Source of the DNA: Thermothielavioides terrestris NRRL 8126
Lineage: Eukaryota > Ascomycota > Sordariomycetes > Sordariales > Chaetomiaceae
Length of the DNA stretch: 64,000 bases
Reading direction: 5' to 3'
Assembly: GCF_000226115.1 (NCBI RefSeq)
Contig: NC_016457.1
Location: 9,548,001 to 9,612,000, forward strand
Shown here: positions 33,075 through 44,416 of the stretch, piece by piece
Layout: each line of letters opens with the position of its first letter
How positions within the stretch are numbered: the stretch's first letter is position 1
The notes under the pieces: generated by a model
Told to the model about the DNA's origin: nothing
What the model saw: the letters and a program-made list of their open reading frames with translations, nothing else
Databases searched by the model: none
Position numbers and translations under genes: made by a program

Positions 33075-36000
33075 TTTATAAATGTATAAGTGGATAGTAG
33101 GTGCTAGAGCTATAGAGCTATTAGCGAGAGAGTATATCAGAGGTTAGGGATCGAGCAGATAAGCCTACCGACTCCCTATACCCTAGATGTTGTAGTCAAG
33201 GGGGTACAAATCATAAAGAAAATTATATATATTGCCTACGTTACAATGGACGTCGATAGGTAGATCAATACCGCTATATTCTACGTAGTACTAGGGCTAG
33301 CCTACAACGTTATATTGGGGCTCCCCTAGATAAACCACTGCGGGATTGTACTGGACCTAGCCAACGGGGTCCTTACCGTTAATTCGCAAGGCGGCCTATA
33401 GGTATATAAGTGCTCCTCGTAGCGAAAAGAAGCCAACGCCACCCTAATTATAGGCATAGTGTTTATAGGCTTGGCCTATAGGGTACAAAGGAAGAAGTCT
33501 AAAGGGGTACGAGACATGTTCCTCGTCACTAATATCCACGAGATAACTACTATACTAGGAGCGGCTATCTCCTAGCCTAATACCAACCTAGACCTGAAGG
33601 TCGCTCTGCCGGAGGAGCTATATAACTTCGTCAACCTCTTCGACAAGGAGAAGGCGAACGACCTCCCCCTTTATCGAAGGGAGGCCGACTATTATATCTA
33701 TCTCAAGACGGGCCTAGACGGAAAACCTCCTAAGCTCCTATAGAGACCCTTATATAATATACCAAGGGACTATCTCCTAGAGATTCGGAAGTAGGTTATA
33801 GACCTATTGGATAAGGGATAGATCTAGGTAAGCTCCTTATTAGTAGCTACCCTAGTCTTCCTCGTAAAAAAGCTAGGAGGAGGATAGAGGTTCTATATAG
33901 ACTACCGAGCCTTGAACAAGATTACTAAGCAGGACTGGTACCCGCTCCCCCTAATTAAGGAGACTCTTTGGTCCTTAGCTAAGGCCAAATGGCTTATAAA
34001 GCTAGACGTTAGGGCTACGTTCTACCGTATTTGGATAGCTAAGGGGGACGAGCACCTTATAGCGTTTCGTATAAGGTTTAGACTATTCGAGTGGCTAGTC
34101 TGCCCCTTTGGACTTGTAGATACTCCTATAACGTTCTAGAGATACATTAACAACGCCCTTGGTCTAACGCTAGGAGACTATATAACGGTATACCTTAACG
34201 ACGTCTTAGTATACTTGAGTGGAAGCCGAAAGGACTATATAAAGAAGGTATACGAGGTCCTCCGAAGACTGAGAGACGTAGGCCTCAACCTAGACCTTAA
34301 GAAATACGTATTCGTAGTAAAGGAAGTCAAGTACCTAGGGTATATTGTAGAGGCTAGGGTCTATATCCGCCCCGACCCTAAGAAGATCAAGGCCATCTAT
34401 AAGTAGGAGGTACCCTATAAGGTCCGAGGAGTATAGAGCTTCCTAGGATTCGTTAATTTCTATCGCGACTTTATCCTCAACTTCTTTGAGAAGGCGGCCC
34501 CATTAATACGCCTTATCTATAAGAACATCCCCTTCCACTAGGGCAAAGAGGAATAGGACGCCTTCGACACGCTTAAGGCCACGTTTATATTAGAGCCGAT
34601 CCTTGCCTAATAGGATCCTAAAAGAGAGACGATCGTAGAAGCAGACTATTCTAGTATAGTACTTAGTAGATACTTGTCTTAGCGAGGAGAGGACGGGGTT
34701 CTTTACCCTATAGCCTACTACTCCGCGAAACTAAGCCCTATCGAACGTAACTACACTATTTATAACAAAGAGCTATTAGCTATTATCTCGTGTCTTAAGG
34801 CCTAGTCAACGGAGCTTCGGAGTGTAGTGGCCCCCTTCACTATCTTGACCGACTATAAGAACCTCGAGTACTTTACCTAGCCACGTCCGATCAATGAACA
34901 GTAGGCCTAATAGGTAGAGACGCTCTCCCTATTTAACTTCGAGCTGAAGTACTGGCTAGGATCCTAGGCCTTGCGCCCCAATACGCTCTCTCGGCGTAAA
35001 TAAGACGAGCCTGAAGATAGCTAGTATATCGCCTAGCTACTCCCTCCGATCAAGGTATACTAGACCAACGTATAGGAGGAGGCTAGGTTGCCTATAGGAG
35101 AGACGCTCTTCGAAGATAAGTAGCTCGTAGCCCTATAGGACGAGGGTATTGTCGGAGACGAGCACTACGCTCACCAGCTCTAGGCCATTTACAACGGAGC
35201 TCGGAAGTTTCTAAAGGAGGCGAACATAGTGTAAACCTAGATCGTAGACTGCTCCCTCAACGTATAAGGCGCGCTCCAGTTCTATAGCCGTCTCTAGCTC
35301 CCTACGTAGGAGCCCTTGACTACTACGATCATCTAGCAGATCTATAACTCGGCTATATCGGGATACCCAAGGTGTAACGAGCTATTCAAAATGCTCTAAA
35401 GAGATTACTACTAGGACCTTATATCGTCCAACGTAAAGCGGTTCATTAGGAACTGCAACTAGTACCGCCGAAGCAAGATCTTCTAGCAGCTACGTTAAAG
35501 GCTTTTACAACCCTTGCCTATCCCTAATCGCTTCTAGAAACAGATCTCTATTGACTTTATAACCGACTTCCCTACGAGAGACGAGGGGGCGCCTAGCTAC
35601 CTTATAGTGATTACCAACTACCTCTCCAAGTATATATAGCTCGAGGCAATGTATTCGATAGGAGTAGAAGAGTATGTTCTCTAGTTCTATAACGTATAGT
35701 AGCGCTTCTATAGGTTCCCGACTCAAATTATAACCGACTATAGGTCAGACTGGTTGAGTAAGTTCTAGACCGCGCTATATAAGGCGGTAGGGGTAGAGCA
35801 GCTCCTGTCGACTTCTTACTATCCCTAGACGGATAGGGGAATAGAGCGGGTCAACCAAGAGGTATAGGCTATCCTCTGGATCTTCGTCTCCTTTATATAG
35901 TACGACTAGCCTAAATACCTCCTAGCCTACTAGTTCGCACTCAACAATAGGGACTCGTCTATGACTAGGGTAAGCCCGAACTACCTTCTCCACAGGTTCG

Positions 36001-36690
36001 ACATAAGCCCTATACAACTTATCACGATCCCGACGGCGCCTATAGCGACCTTAGAGGGCCGTATTGCCAGGTTCCTCCGCCATCTGAAGGAGGGAATAGA
36101 GTAGACCTAAGTAGCTATCGTATATATATAGCAGTGGTAGTAGGCGAATACGAACCGCTCCCGCCGCCTAGCCAAGAGGTTCAAGGTAGGGGACGAGGTA
36201 TAGCTCTCTCTATACAATATAAAGACGAACCGCCCTAGTAAGAAACTCGACTAGCTGAATGCCAAGTATAAGGTGGTCGTAGTACCTACCCCCTTGACAG
36301 TGACGCTCGATGTACTAAGTGGTCTATACCCAACCTTCTATATCGATCTAGTCGAGCGAGTAGCCTCTGATCCGCTCCCTTCGTAGAAAGTCACAGATAA
36401 GCGGCTAGACCCTATATAGGTTATATCGGAGGAGGGTATTCCTTAGTAGGAGTATAGGGTAGAAGCGATCTTCAAAGCTCGGAACGCTAGGGGGAGGGGA
36501 AACAACCGCGATATATACGTCAAGTAGGTAGGTTACAACAAACCAACGTAGGAGCCCCTAGAGAACTTCTTAGATACTGCTACGCTCGACGAGTTCGAAT
36601 AGGAATAGGGAGATACGCGATACAACGACAGGCTGGCGTCGAACCGGAGGAGGAAGAGAAAACGTAATGTTTGTATATAGACTACCCTAT
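33075..36690 (+). pseudogene. Gypsy-3 pol (PR-RT-RH-IN-chromodomain), RIPed
   Basis: Protease region near 33240-33420. RT runs from about 33830 (YRALNKITKQDWYPLPLI), with the active site reading YLND near 34189, a G-to-A loss of one Asp. RNase H and integrase (H-x-C motifs; D-x-D-E region) follow. A C-terminal chromodomain lies at about 36450-36600 (EYRVEAIFKAR... GYNKP... PLENFLD) with its Trp codons as TAG. Chromodomains of this type bind H3K9me in other fungal chromoviruses. Confidence 0.9.
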
Positions 36691-37363
36691 AAGAAACGAC
36701 AACGATAAAACGAATATAGCTCAGTAGCACTACTGGGTACATGGTCACCCTAATACGTCTAGCTATAGCCTTATCACGAAAAGACAATAAAAGAAATATA
36801 GGCGTAGAGAGATCCTAATATACCAACTAAGTCTATTTCCTCAAATGTGGGTAGTCCTCTAGCCTTACCCTAGCGTCAACCCTACAGTACCGTAGGATAC
36901 CTAGGTATAAGCTGAGGGGAGGTGGGGTCGGCGGCTAATGTATAACCTACTTCGGGATCTCCGAGGTAGGACGGGGGCGGATATTAAAATTGCTGTAACT
37001 ACTTTAGTCGATAGGTTGGTTCGACAGAGGATTAAGGCGTAGGATAAAACGGGGACAGGGCTACGATAGAAGACAGGGCTATCTCTAGCCCTACTCTATA
37101 GCCTCTTTATCTCTAGATAGCACTAGGTCGCTAGTAGGCGAGTATATAGCACCCTTATCCGACGACGAGAGCACCTCTATAATCGGCTACCTGTTGGACC
37201 CACTAGGGGTCTAGGGAGGAGGATCAGCGCGTTTACGACGGATATATACGAGGTCCTTGGTAAGCGAAGACGAGTAGCGCTAGGGATATAGGGTGAAGGG
37301 GACTAGGGCAATGTTACGCTTAGTAGGAGTCGAACTGTAGCCACCCCGTAGAGAGGGGCTAGA

Positions 37364-38220
37364 CTATAGCGAACTTAAAATATAGTCGATAAGACGGTTG
37401 TTAGTATTAACAACGGTCGTAATAGTGTCGACTAGGTAGCGTATTTCACGTTGATAGGCTTCCTTATTACTCATTAGGCGATAAGTCAAGTAGGTGGCTA
37501 GCTGAGCAGAGGCGTTTAGGGAGGAAGCGGGTGGATTATAGGGCACTAGAGCCCTATAGCGGCTTAGCGTAGCGGAGGAGGCAACCAGGGTCCAAGGGAC
37601 AGTGCGAGTCGGAGTTCGCTCGGTAGTAGACGGGGGAAGCAGTGCTAGCTGAGCGGGGATATAGCGCGCCTATACGTTGTTAAAAGTAGTCTAGAAAGAC
37701 TGAGCTAGCTTCTAGAATTCGCGTTTAAGGACTATACAGTAGGCGGGCTACAAGCTCATCTTCTTCTAGGCAGGGGTCTCGATAGCCTAGCCTATATTGT
37801 ACACCTTAAGAATTTTCTTTAGACTAGACCGAAGGCGGAGGTTTATTGCCTATAACGCGAAGTCCTACTTATACATTGTATAGGCCCTACGACATTCCTT
37901 ATAAGATTTGCTATAGCTAGGGGTGTATTCGACCTTAGTGCCATTGAGGAGGCGAGCAACGTACTATATATAGAACTCTCCTTTGTCGGAGAGCAGTTCG
38001 TTTTCCTTGTCGTCGGAGTCTCCCTCGACAACGAACCTACCGATCGATAGCTTATCATTCTTCTAGCGATTGTTTCAATTCTATAATATCGCGGTTAGCG
38101 AGCGACTCAGGTCTACGACGGGATCATCCTAGAGGTACTCACGTTACAGTCTTCGTTATCATCGCTACTAGGATAGCGGCCTACGCCCCTACCTCTAAGA
38201 GTGGTAGCGGCGACTAACAT
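37364..38220 (-). pseudogene. Antisense spliced gene of Gypsy-3
   Basis: Exon 1 is 38220-38143, 26 codons (MLVAATTLRGRG..., ending SSDDNEDCN). The intron is 38142-38081, 62 nt, with GTGAGT, a GCTAAC branch and TATAG. Exon 2 runs from 38080 to a TAG at 37364, or beyond it to about 37090 if that TAG is a RIPed Gln. It encodes a VVEGDSDDKENELL segment, a KSYKECRRAYTMYKQDF-type region and a C-terminal helical part ending in RLIDYIL. Exon-1 length, intron position and motifs match Gypsy-2 despite strong nucleotide divergence. No known domain was recognised; the protein is charged and probably helical. Confidence 0.72.
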
Positions 38221-38779
38221 TTTGGCAATCCTACACGTAAATGCGATGGGCGAGTTTTAGGAACTATATCGCTATCGGGGCGGGGGACGAAAAGACTTTG
38301 GCCAGAGCCGAGGTGGAAATAAGCAGTACGCTCGAGGATGTGGGCAGATATACGGAGAGAATATAGGAGGAGGGGAACGTGTGTAAGGCGGGATAGGGGG
38401 ACGTTGTCGGCGTACGAAGAGGGAAGAAACCAGATCGTAAGAGAGGAGGGGGATATATACGTTAAGTATGGGAGGGAAACGCGAGAAAGTCGGGTTGTAC
38501 GAGAAGAGGGGCTTTTGATGGCGACGAGCAGGGTCGAATCGTATATAATCAGTAGGTATACCCAATACGGCGCGGTTGCTCTGTGTAAACGTACAAGGAG
38601 AGGAGGGGGCTAATCAGCGGCTTACTAGGGCGACGTAAATAAACAACTCGAGCCTAGGCAGTAGGACGGCCACGAATGGCAAGACCTCAGCGGGCAACCA
38701 CCCCGAACTCGACTACGCCGATGCTCGATATAGCGTCGTATATGCCTCAACTCGACCGCCTAGCGGGGCGGGGGGGGTA

Positions 38780-39028
38780 TATTATAGACCGGGCTATACC
38801 TGGGCTAGGTATGTGGGGGCTACGCCTAGGATCCGCGGTGGCCCCAGGGCGGACCCGTAGTGGGCCCGCCTCGCGCCCGGAATAACGTTGGCCCGAACCT
38901 ACTCCGCGAGCCCCTGAAAACTCTGTGTACAAGGACCGTAGCCTGTACTTCTCCTTTTCCTTTCCTTAAGGTAGTTGAATAGAACATCGTACGCTTATCT
39001 GCAGACGCCATAAGGCTAGCACGTTACA
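38780..39028 (+). repeat. Gypsy-3 3' LTR (249 bp)
   Basis: Preceded by a G-rich PPT (GGGGCGGGGGGGG). Its interior side carries more C-to-T/G-to-A changes than the matching side of the 5' LTR (e.g. TATTATAG for TGTTACAG). Confidence 0.94.
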
Positions 39029-39033
39029 AATAT

Positions 39034-41013
39034 ATAGCAAAGTAGGAAGCTTAGCCTATAGGGTATAAAGCTCTATAAACGTAACCTTCGACTAATAAAC
39101 TAGTACTAAACGTACTAAAACCGTAATATAAACCTAAGGAGCCTCTTATACCTATAAGAAGGAGTATATAAATTTAAAAGCCTTCTACGAAAGCGTATAA
39201 GAATATAGCTCTAAATATAGCTTTAGAGCATATATATATTTTCTTTATTAGGTTGTTGGAAATATAGGAGAACCTAGGGTTGAGGTTCTAGACTGATTAC
39301 CTAGATCCTACTCCCTAGGAAGCCTACAATAGTAACAAAACGCTCTTCTCTATATCTTAGAAGGGTATTGAGACGCTTTTCCTAGAGTCGTTCCAAACCC
39401 TATATATAGTGTTTACTGCTACTACTAGCTAGATACCAACGATATATTACAATACTAAGCTCCCCCCTCTCCTAAAGAGCTAGAGAGACTTAGAGAACTA
39501 CGAGTATAGGAAGGAGTTCAAAGCGGCTATATACAAGGAGATCTATAATCTAATGAACAAGGGAATATAGCGAGAGATTAAGCGAGAGTATACGAAAATA
39601 TAGCCTCTACCTTTAAAATAGATATTCGATTACAAGCTCGATAAGGATAGTAACCTTAAGAAGTGCAAAGTATATATCTACGTATAAGGCGATCTATAAG
39701 ATACTACTAACATCGTAAATATATATATAGCTACCCTTGCTATACGCTCTTTTTATACCGTTATAGCGCTTACAACGTACTTCGACTTCAAAGTAAAGTA
39801 GTTCGATGTCAAATAGACGTTCCTAAATATAAGGAGGCTAGACGTAGAGTAGATGACTTATAAGCTTCTAGATAGATTTAAGAAACTAAGGATCTATATA
39901 GAGCTTCTAAAGGCTCTCTATAGGCTAAAGGACTCGCTACTCTTATAGTACAATGAGTTTTACAATACTCTTAAAGAGCTTAGCTTACAACCCTCTACGA
40001 AAGAACCTTACCTATTCCTTAACCCTAAGAAGAAGATAATCCTTATCTTCTATATCGACGACTTCTTAGTAGTTTACTATCGAAATAACACTATAGCTAT
40101 AGAGCACATTATAAAGGGCATTAAGGCGAAGTACAAGGTATATAAGCAAGGCGATATCGAGCACTTCCTTAGGATTAGGGTCATCTATAACTATAGAGTG
40201 TATAAGATCTAGCTCGTATACAACCAATATATCGAAAAGATCGTAAAGAAGTATAGTCTCTCCGATATTATAAGCGCTCTAGCTATTCCTCTTCTTACTA
40301 AGGAGCTTCGTAAGTTCGAAAGAGAGGCGTCCCTTAAGTAGGTTAAACTATACTAAAAGCTTATAGGCTTGATCCTCTACTCTATAGTTATAATCCGACT
40401 AGACGTTGCGTTCGTAGCTACGAAGCTCTCCTAGTTCCTAACGAATCTAGGACTAGAGTATATTAAAGTAGCGAAACGAGTTATTCAATATCTATATACT
40501 ATACGCTTCCTTAGTATATAGTATAGAGGTAAAGGCATTTACTAAGTGCTTTAGATTATATCCAATATATCGTATAGCGATAATCTAGATATACGATACT
40601 CTTTATAGGGCTATATTATAATGCTCTTTGGAGGGTTGATCTCCTAGAAGGCTATATAGTAAGATACTGTTACTACATCTTCTACTAAGGTAGAGTTGAA
40701 AGCTCTATCGCTTACCGTAGCTAAGATAATTGCCCTAAAGCGCTTATTTAGGGACTTTACGTTCGAGATTAAAGAGCCTTAGAGGATCTTCTATAATAAT
40801 TAGCAAACGATTCAACTTATAGTAGAAGAGTATACGAAGATCAATACTTGTCTACGCTATATAGATATTTATAATATATAGCTTCGCTAAGAGTATTAGA
40901 ATAAGTAGTTCGATATACTCTACCTCTCTACTACGTAGATGCCTATAGACGGTTTAACGAAATAGCTCTCGAGGCAGAAGTTCGAGTACTTCTATACTCT
41001 GTTGAACCTTTAA
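39034..41013 (+). pseudogene. Copia reverse transcriptase and RNase H, RIPed
   Basis: In phase with 31459. Contains the Copia RT start region (W-RDLENYEYRKEF... VYI-x-V-x-GD), FDVK-type block, LLKALYRLKDS, and an intact YIDD at about 40051-40062. Then come KYSLSD-type, an RNase H block with STKVELKALSL, and the DGLTK-type tail. Ends TTG AAC CTT TAA at 41013. Confidence 0.88.
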
Positions 41014-41080
41014 GATATATATTAGGCAAAAAAAGAGTAGAGGAGTCAACTATCTTCTTTATAAAGACTATCTACTACTA

Positions 41081-41739
41081 CTATTCTATGCTCTCGCCCT
41101 ATATATTCTAGCGATTGATAAGCTCTATTATCGCCACCTTTCTCTAAAGCTAAAGGATCCTCGCCTATATCTCTAACTGCTCTACTAGCTCTATTGTCTA
41201 TACAACGACCCGCTCTAGTTCCCAGTTATCAACCAATTTGTCGCTCTCTATCTACTTAGAGAGCACCTTCTACGCTTTACTCTTTGTCAATGCTATAGGT
41301 ATAAAACTAAAGGGGTTATCTAAGGCTCTACCCTAGACGGCTATAGGGACCTTCTACGTCTACTACTAAGGCTACTCCTCTACCGGCTCTACTATATTCG
41401 TATCCTCTTACTCTCTCTCCTCCTCGACCTCTTAGAGATCGTTCAAAAGTGTATAAAGCGTAGGACGAATCTTCTTTATAGCCTATTCGATATTAGATAA
41501 GGGGTATAGAGTAGCGGATAGTAGAGACTTACCTTCTAATCGAAGTCGTTAATAGCTATAGTTAGAGCTTATACCTTCTCTATAGTAGTAGGTAGGATCG
41601 GCTTATAGCTATAGTTAAAGCGTTTACAGTGCTAGTAGTATACGCTATAGCTATTATAGTTGTAGTAGGTTCTATTGTAGAAGCCTACGAAAGTAGTATA
41701 TATACAACCTAGGTATAGGATCTTACGCTCTATAGTCAT
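41081..41739 (-). pseudogene. Antisense spliced gene of the Copia element (about 200 aa)
   Basis: Exon 1 is 41739-41533 (69 codons, starts MTIERKILYLG and is rich in Cys, Tyr and Asn). The intron is 41532-41483, 50 nt, with GTAAGT, a CTAAT branch and AATAG, phase 0. Exon 2 is 41482-41081 (about 133 codons): acidic, Gln-rich in the inferred ancestor, ending in a Leu-heptad-like helix. Exon 2 stops are nearly all TAG/TAA. The frame ends 67 nt from the sense pol stop, so the two genes converge. Many Tyr codons in exon 1 could be RIPed Cys or His codons; a zinc-binding fold is possible but unproven. No family recognised. Confidence 0.6.
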
Positions 41740-42226
41740 TTATAGCGTATAACTAGGGGGTATATTAGGGCGATATAGCAGTGAGCTAGAAGGAAGAGCG
41801 TATAACTTATTCGACTAGGGGACTATAGCGCCGGTTAGAAGAAGGTGTAGCAAGCTCTTTAGAAGCGGTATATAGGGTGGTAGATTCTACTATAAGCTCT
41901 TTGGCACTGTTACCCTCCTCTAAAGGAGTAGGCGAAAATATAGGCAATTCGTCTAAGAAAATATCGAAGTACAGGGGTATAGTGGTCTTATACGCTCTAG
42001 GGAGCTAGGAATAGTAGTGGTAGTAGCTACTATACGTATAAACAAGAGGATATATATAGGAAGAAGGAAGCTTAAGCTCCTATAGGTAGGAATTTATACT
42101 TCCCCTAGATCTAAGCGCTCTAATTAGCTAGAATCGTACTTCAGAATTTCTTATAGCTTTATACAACCTACTCCTATACAACCTACTGTTCATAAAGATT
42201 TCCTATATTCTAGTTTTTCGTAGTTC
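41740..42226. other. Copia 3' internal non-coding stretch
   Basis: RIPed, AT-rich. No frame recognised. By position it would hold the promoter of the antisense gene and the 3' UTR of the sense transcript. Confidence 0.4.
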
Positions 42227-42277
42227 AGTTGTTCAACCTATATATATTTAGGCGCTCTATTGAACAACTGGGGGGTG
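42227..42277 (+). other. Stem-loop and polypurine tract before the Copia 3' LTR
   Basis: CAGTTGTTCAA (42227-42237) pairs perfectly with TTGAACAACTG (42260-42270) around a 22-nt loop. GGGGGTG follows and abuts the LTR, as a PPT would. The loop shares TAGGCGCTCTAT with the sequence just after the 5' LTR. Confidence 0.7.
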
Positions 42278-42476
42278 TGTTACGTCAGGGGTAAGGGGCT
42301 TAGAGCTTGGCACAGCGCACTGGCCATAGCTTCTCCACTCCTGGATATATATATACCACGCTCTGTTCAGTCTTTAGCTCTCCTTTGTACTGGAACAACG
42401 CACTCTCTTTGCATCCCGATGCTCTACTACGATCCCACCGTTGTATCCACACCTCGTAGCTCGCTGTAGCGTGTCA
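42278..42476 (+). repeat. Copia 3' LTR (199 bp)
   Basis: Mutated only at the two sites nearest the interior (TGTTACG, GGCTTAG). The outer seven variable sites are in the unmutated state. GCACT follows as the target duplication. Confidence 0.95.
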
Positions 42477-42527
42477 GCACTCCCCAGCCTTCAGGCATCC
42501 CAGCTCCCAGACTTGCCAGCCCGCAGC

Positions 42528-43179
42528 TCAAGGCAGGCGGCCGAGCAGGCGGTTGGCGATGTCGCTGACGTAGCTGGCGGTGGCGCCTATGCCGTCGCTG
42601 AGGTCGTTGGCGTTGACCGAGCCCGAGTTGTACGCGCGCAGGGCCTTGTAGATGGTGTCGGCGTTGTCGCCGTTGCCGAACTGGATCAGGTTCTGCTTGA
42701 AGTGCTGCGTGCCGGCGCGGACCATGCTGGTGATTTGGTCCTGCAGATGGAACGAGAGAAAGGTAGTTAGTTAGCATCTCCCGAGGGTTGGATCCATCGC
42801 GTAGAGTGCGCAGGTAGCAATGGGGAGGGACGGGACGGGACGGGGCTCATCGCACCTGCGACAGCCCATGCTGTCCCGGAAAGCCGGGCGAGCCATCGGC
42901 CTGCATCAGGCCGGCGGTGGCGTGGCCGTCGCCGTTGTAGGTCGTCTGCACGCCGACGTTGCCCGTGCTCTCCTGCATGATGATGCAGAAGATGACGCGC
43001 TCCTCGACACCTATCTTGGCGCACTCGAGCACCGCGTTCCAGATCCGGCCGATGTCCTCGCCCGTGTCGCCCGTCGCGAACATCTGCGGCTTGTTGATGT
43101 TGAAGATCTCCTCGAACGACTTCCACTCGCTCATCGGCGGGAAGTTGGACGACGGGCCCGAGTACCAGGTGAAACCCAT
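42528..43179 (-). CDS. Transglycosylase SLT / lysozyme-like protein (178 aa)
   Basis: Exons are 43179-42856 and 42740-42528; the 115-nt intron ends CTGCAG. They join in phase 0 to 179 codons. Residues from about 60 (GVEERVIFCIIMQESTGNVG) carry the lysozyme-like Glu in a QEST context. Then come GHATAGLMQADGSPGFPGQHGLSQ and the C-terminal ALRAYNSGSVN-x-NDLSDG helix set. This matches a fungal SLT-domain family; such folds cleave or bind peptidoglycan or chitin-like glycans. No signal peptide is seen at MGFTWYSGP; an upstream in-frame ATG at 43302 gives no better leader. The Copia target duplication lies only 46-50 bp past the stop, so the element probably sits in this gene's 3' UTR. Confidence 0.85.
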
Positions 43180-44416
43180 GTTGGAGGTTGCTGGAAGGCT
43201 GGAGTGGGAAGTGGTGAGATGCTGTGCTGGTGAGATGAACTGCTGAGTGAATCGAGTGTCTGTGGGATCTGGGAAGTGAAGCCATGGACGGTCGTGGTCC
43301 AACGCCTAATTTATACTTTTTCGTCGGCCACACCGGCCTTCTTGACAATGCGTGTATACCATCAGCCTGTCCGGTGTACATCCCATCCGGCGCGTCCATC
43401 GTGACGTCGTGTATGAGTGAGCATCCCCGAGCACATCGTCGGTTTAGACTATTGCTGACCGGGGCGACGGCGATAACCAATCCTTTCCATCGTCTTCGAT
43501 GTCTTTTCGTGGTGTTCATGATCGTCTGACCTCAGTTTGGCGTCGCTTCCAGGCGGGCCTCGAGGCTGAGCCTAGAAGTGAGTCCGCTCTGAGTGTCCCA
43601 ACCTCAACCATGTCACAAGCCTGATGGACAACGGCCCTGCCTGAGCGGCCATCTGCTGTCAGCGGAAAGTCGTATCCAAGCCCAGTTTTGGGACTCATCA
43701 CCACCCGACAACCATCTCACGATCTCGTGTTCATCAACGAGTGAGCACCGTTTACGAGCCGACCTATAGTGAGGGTTTCTCCGGCTACCGCATGCCAGTC
43801 TCCAAGCGGTCTAGAGGACACGCCACCGGCAGGTAAGCATCCGAAATCGGTAGTTGAAGCGACCGGAGTCAGCAGCGTACTAATCACGGAGTAAGCTGCG
43901 GCTATGTCAGCAGTCTCATCCGGTAAGCCGTGAGTTGGACCCAATGAGGAGACCCAACCTTGAGGTTGAATGTTACGTATGACTGAACGGAATTATGTCC
44001 AATCGTCTTACACCGCGACAACTCGAAGCGTAGTGTCGTTGTCCAGAAGAAGGGTCATCTCTAGGCGCTTAGGGTACCAGGGGGCTTGGGCTGCACGTTG
44101 CTTGGCCTTATTTTTGCTCAACCCTCACATGGATACAGACAAACTAGGATGCGACGTCACCGTTTCCTTTCAGGAGAATGACCATGTACCGGCGCAAAAT
44201 ACGGAGCGCGAAGGGCAAGAATACGGTAGCTGCGGCCCTCCTCGTCGGGCACGGTAATATTCCGTATTAGGCATCTCCGCCACTTCAAGAGCCTAACTAC
44301 GTACCTATGTGGCGTTTTCACAGCATCGAACTTCTCCAAATCGGAAAGCTCCGACTCATCACCGGCTGATCCCCCTGGGTGAAGAACGAAGAGGCACATG
44401 CACGCTGAGCCGGAGC
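43180..44416. other. Intergenic, no gene seen
   Basis: About 1.2 kb between two minus-strand genes. Only short frames; no motif or splice structure supports a gene. Confidence 0.5.

Larger units (their letters stand above)
31460..39028 (+). mobile_element. Gypsy-3: full-length chromovirus of a second subfamily nested in Copia (7,569 bp)
   Basis: LTRs of 249 bp lie at 31460-31708 and 38780-39028. AATAT flanks both ends (31455-31459 and 39029-39033). Same internal layout as Gypsy-2 but clearly diverged. It is GC-richer and less RIPed, so longer frames survive, including an RT stretch at 33912-34139. The Copia frame is in phase across the insertion. Confidence 0.95.
20338..42476 (+). mobile_element. 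Full-length Ty1/Copia retrotransposon hosting two nested Gypsy elements
   Basis: The 199-bp LTRs at 20338-20536 and 42278-42476 begin TGT(C/T)ACG and end GTGTCA/ATGTCA. GCACT flanks both ends (20333-20337 and 42477-42481). The internal parts are 20537-22228, 29791-31459 and 39034-42277. With the two Gypsy insertions and one copy of each TSD removed, gag-pol reads as one frame of 1,748 codons from ATG 20634 to TAA 41013 with no indel. The domain order gag-protease-integrase-RT-RNase H is that of Copia. The interior is saturated with RIP stops, while the LTRs differ at only nine sites. Confidence 0.95.
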
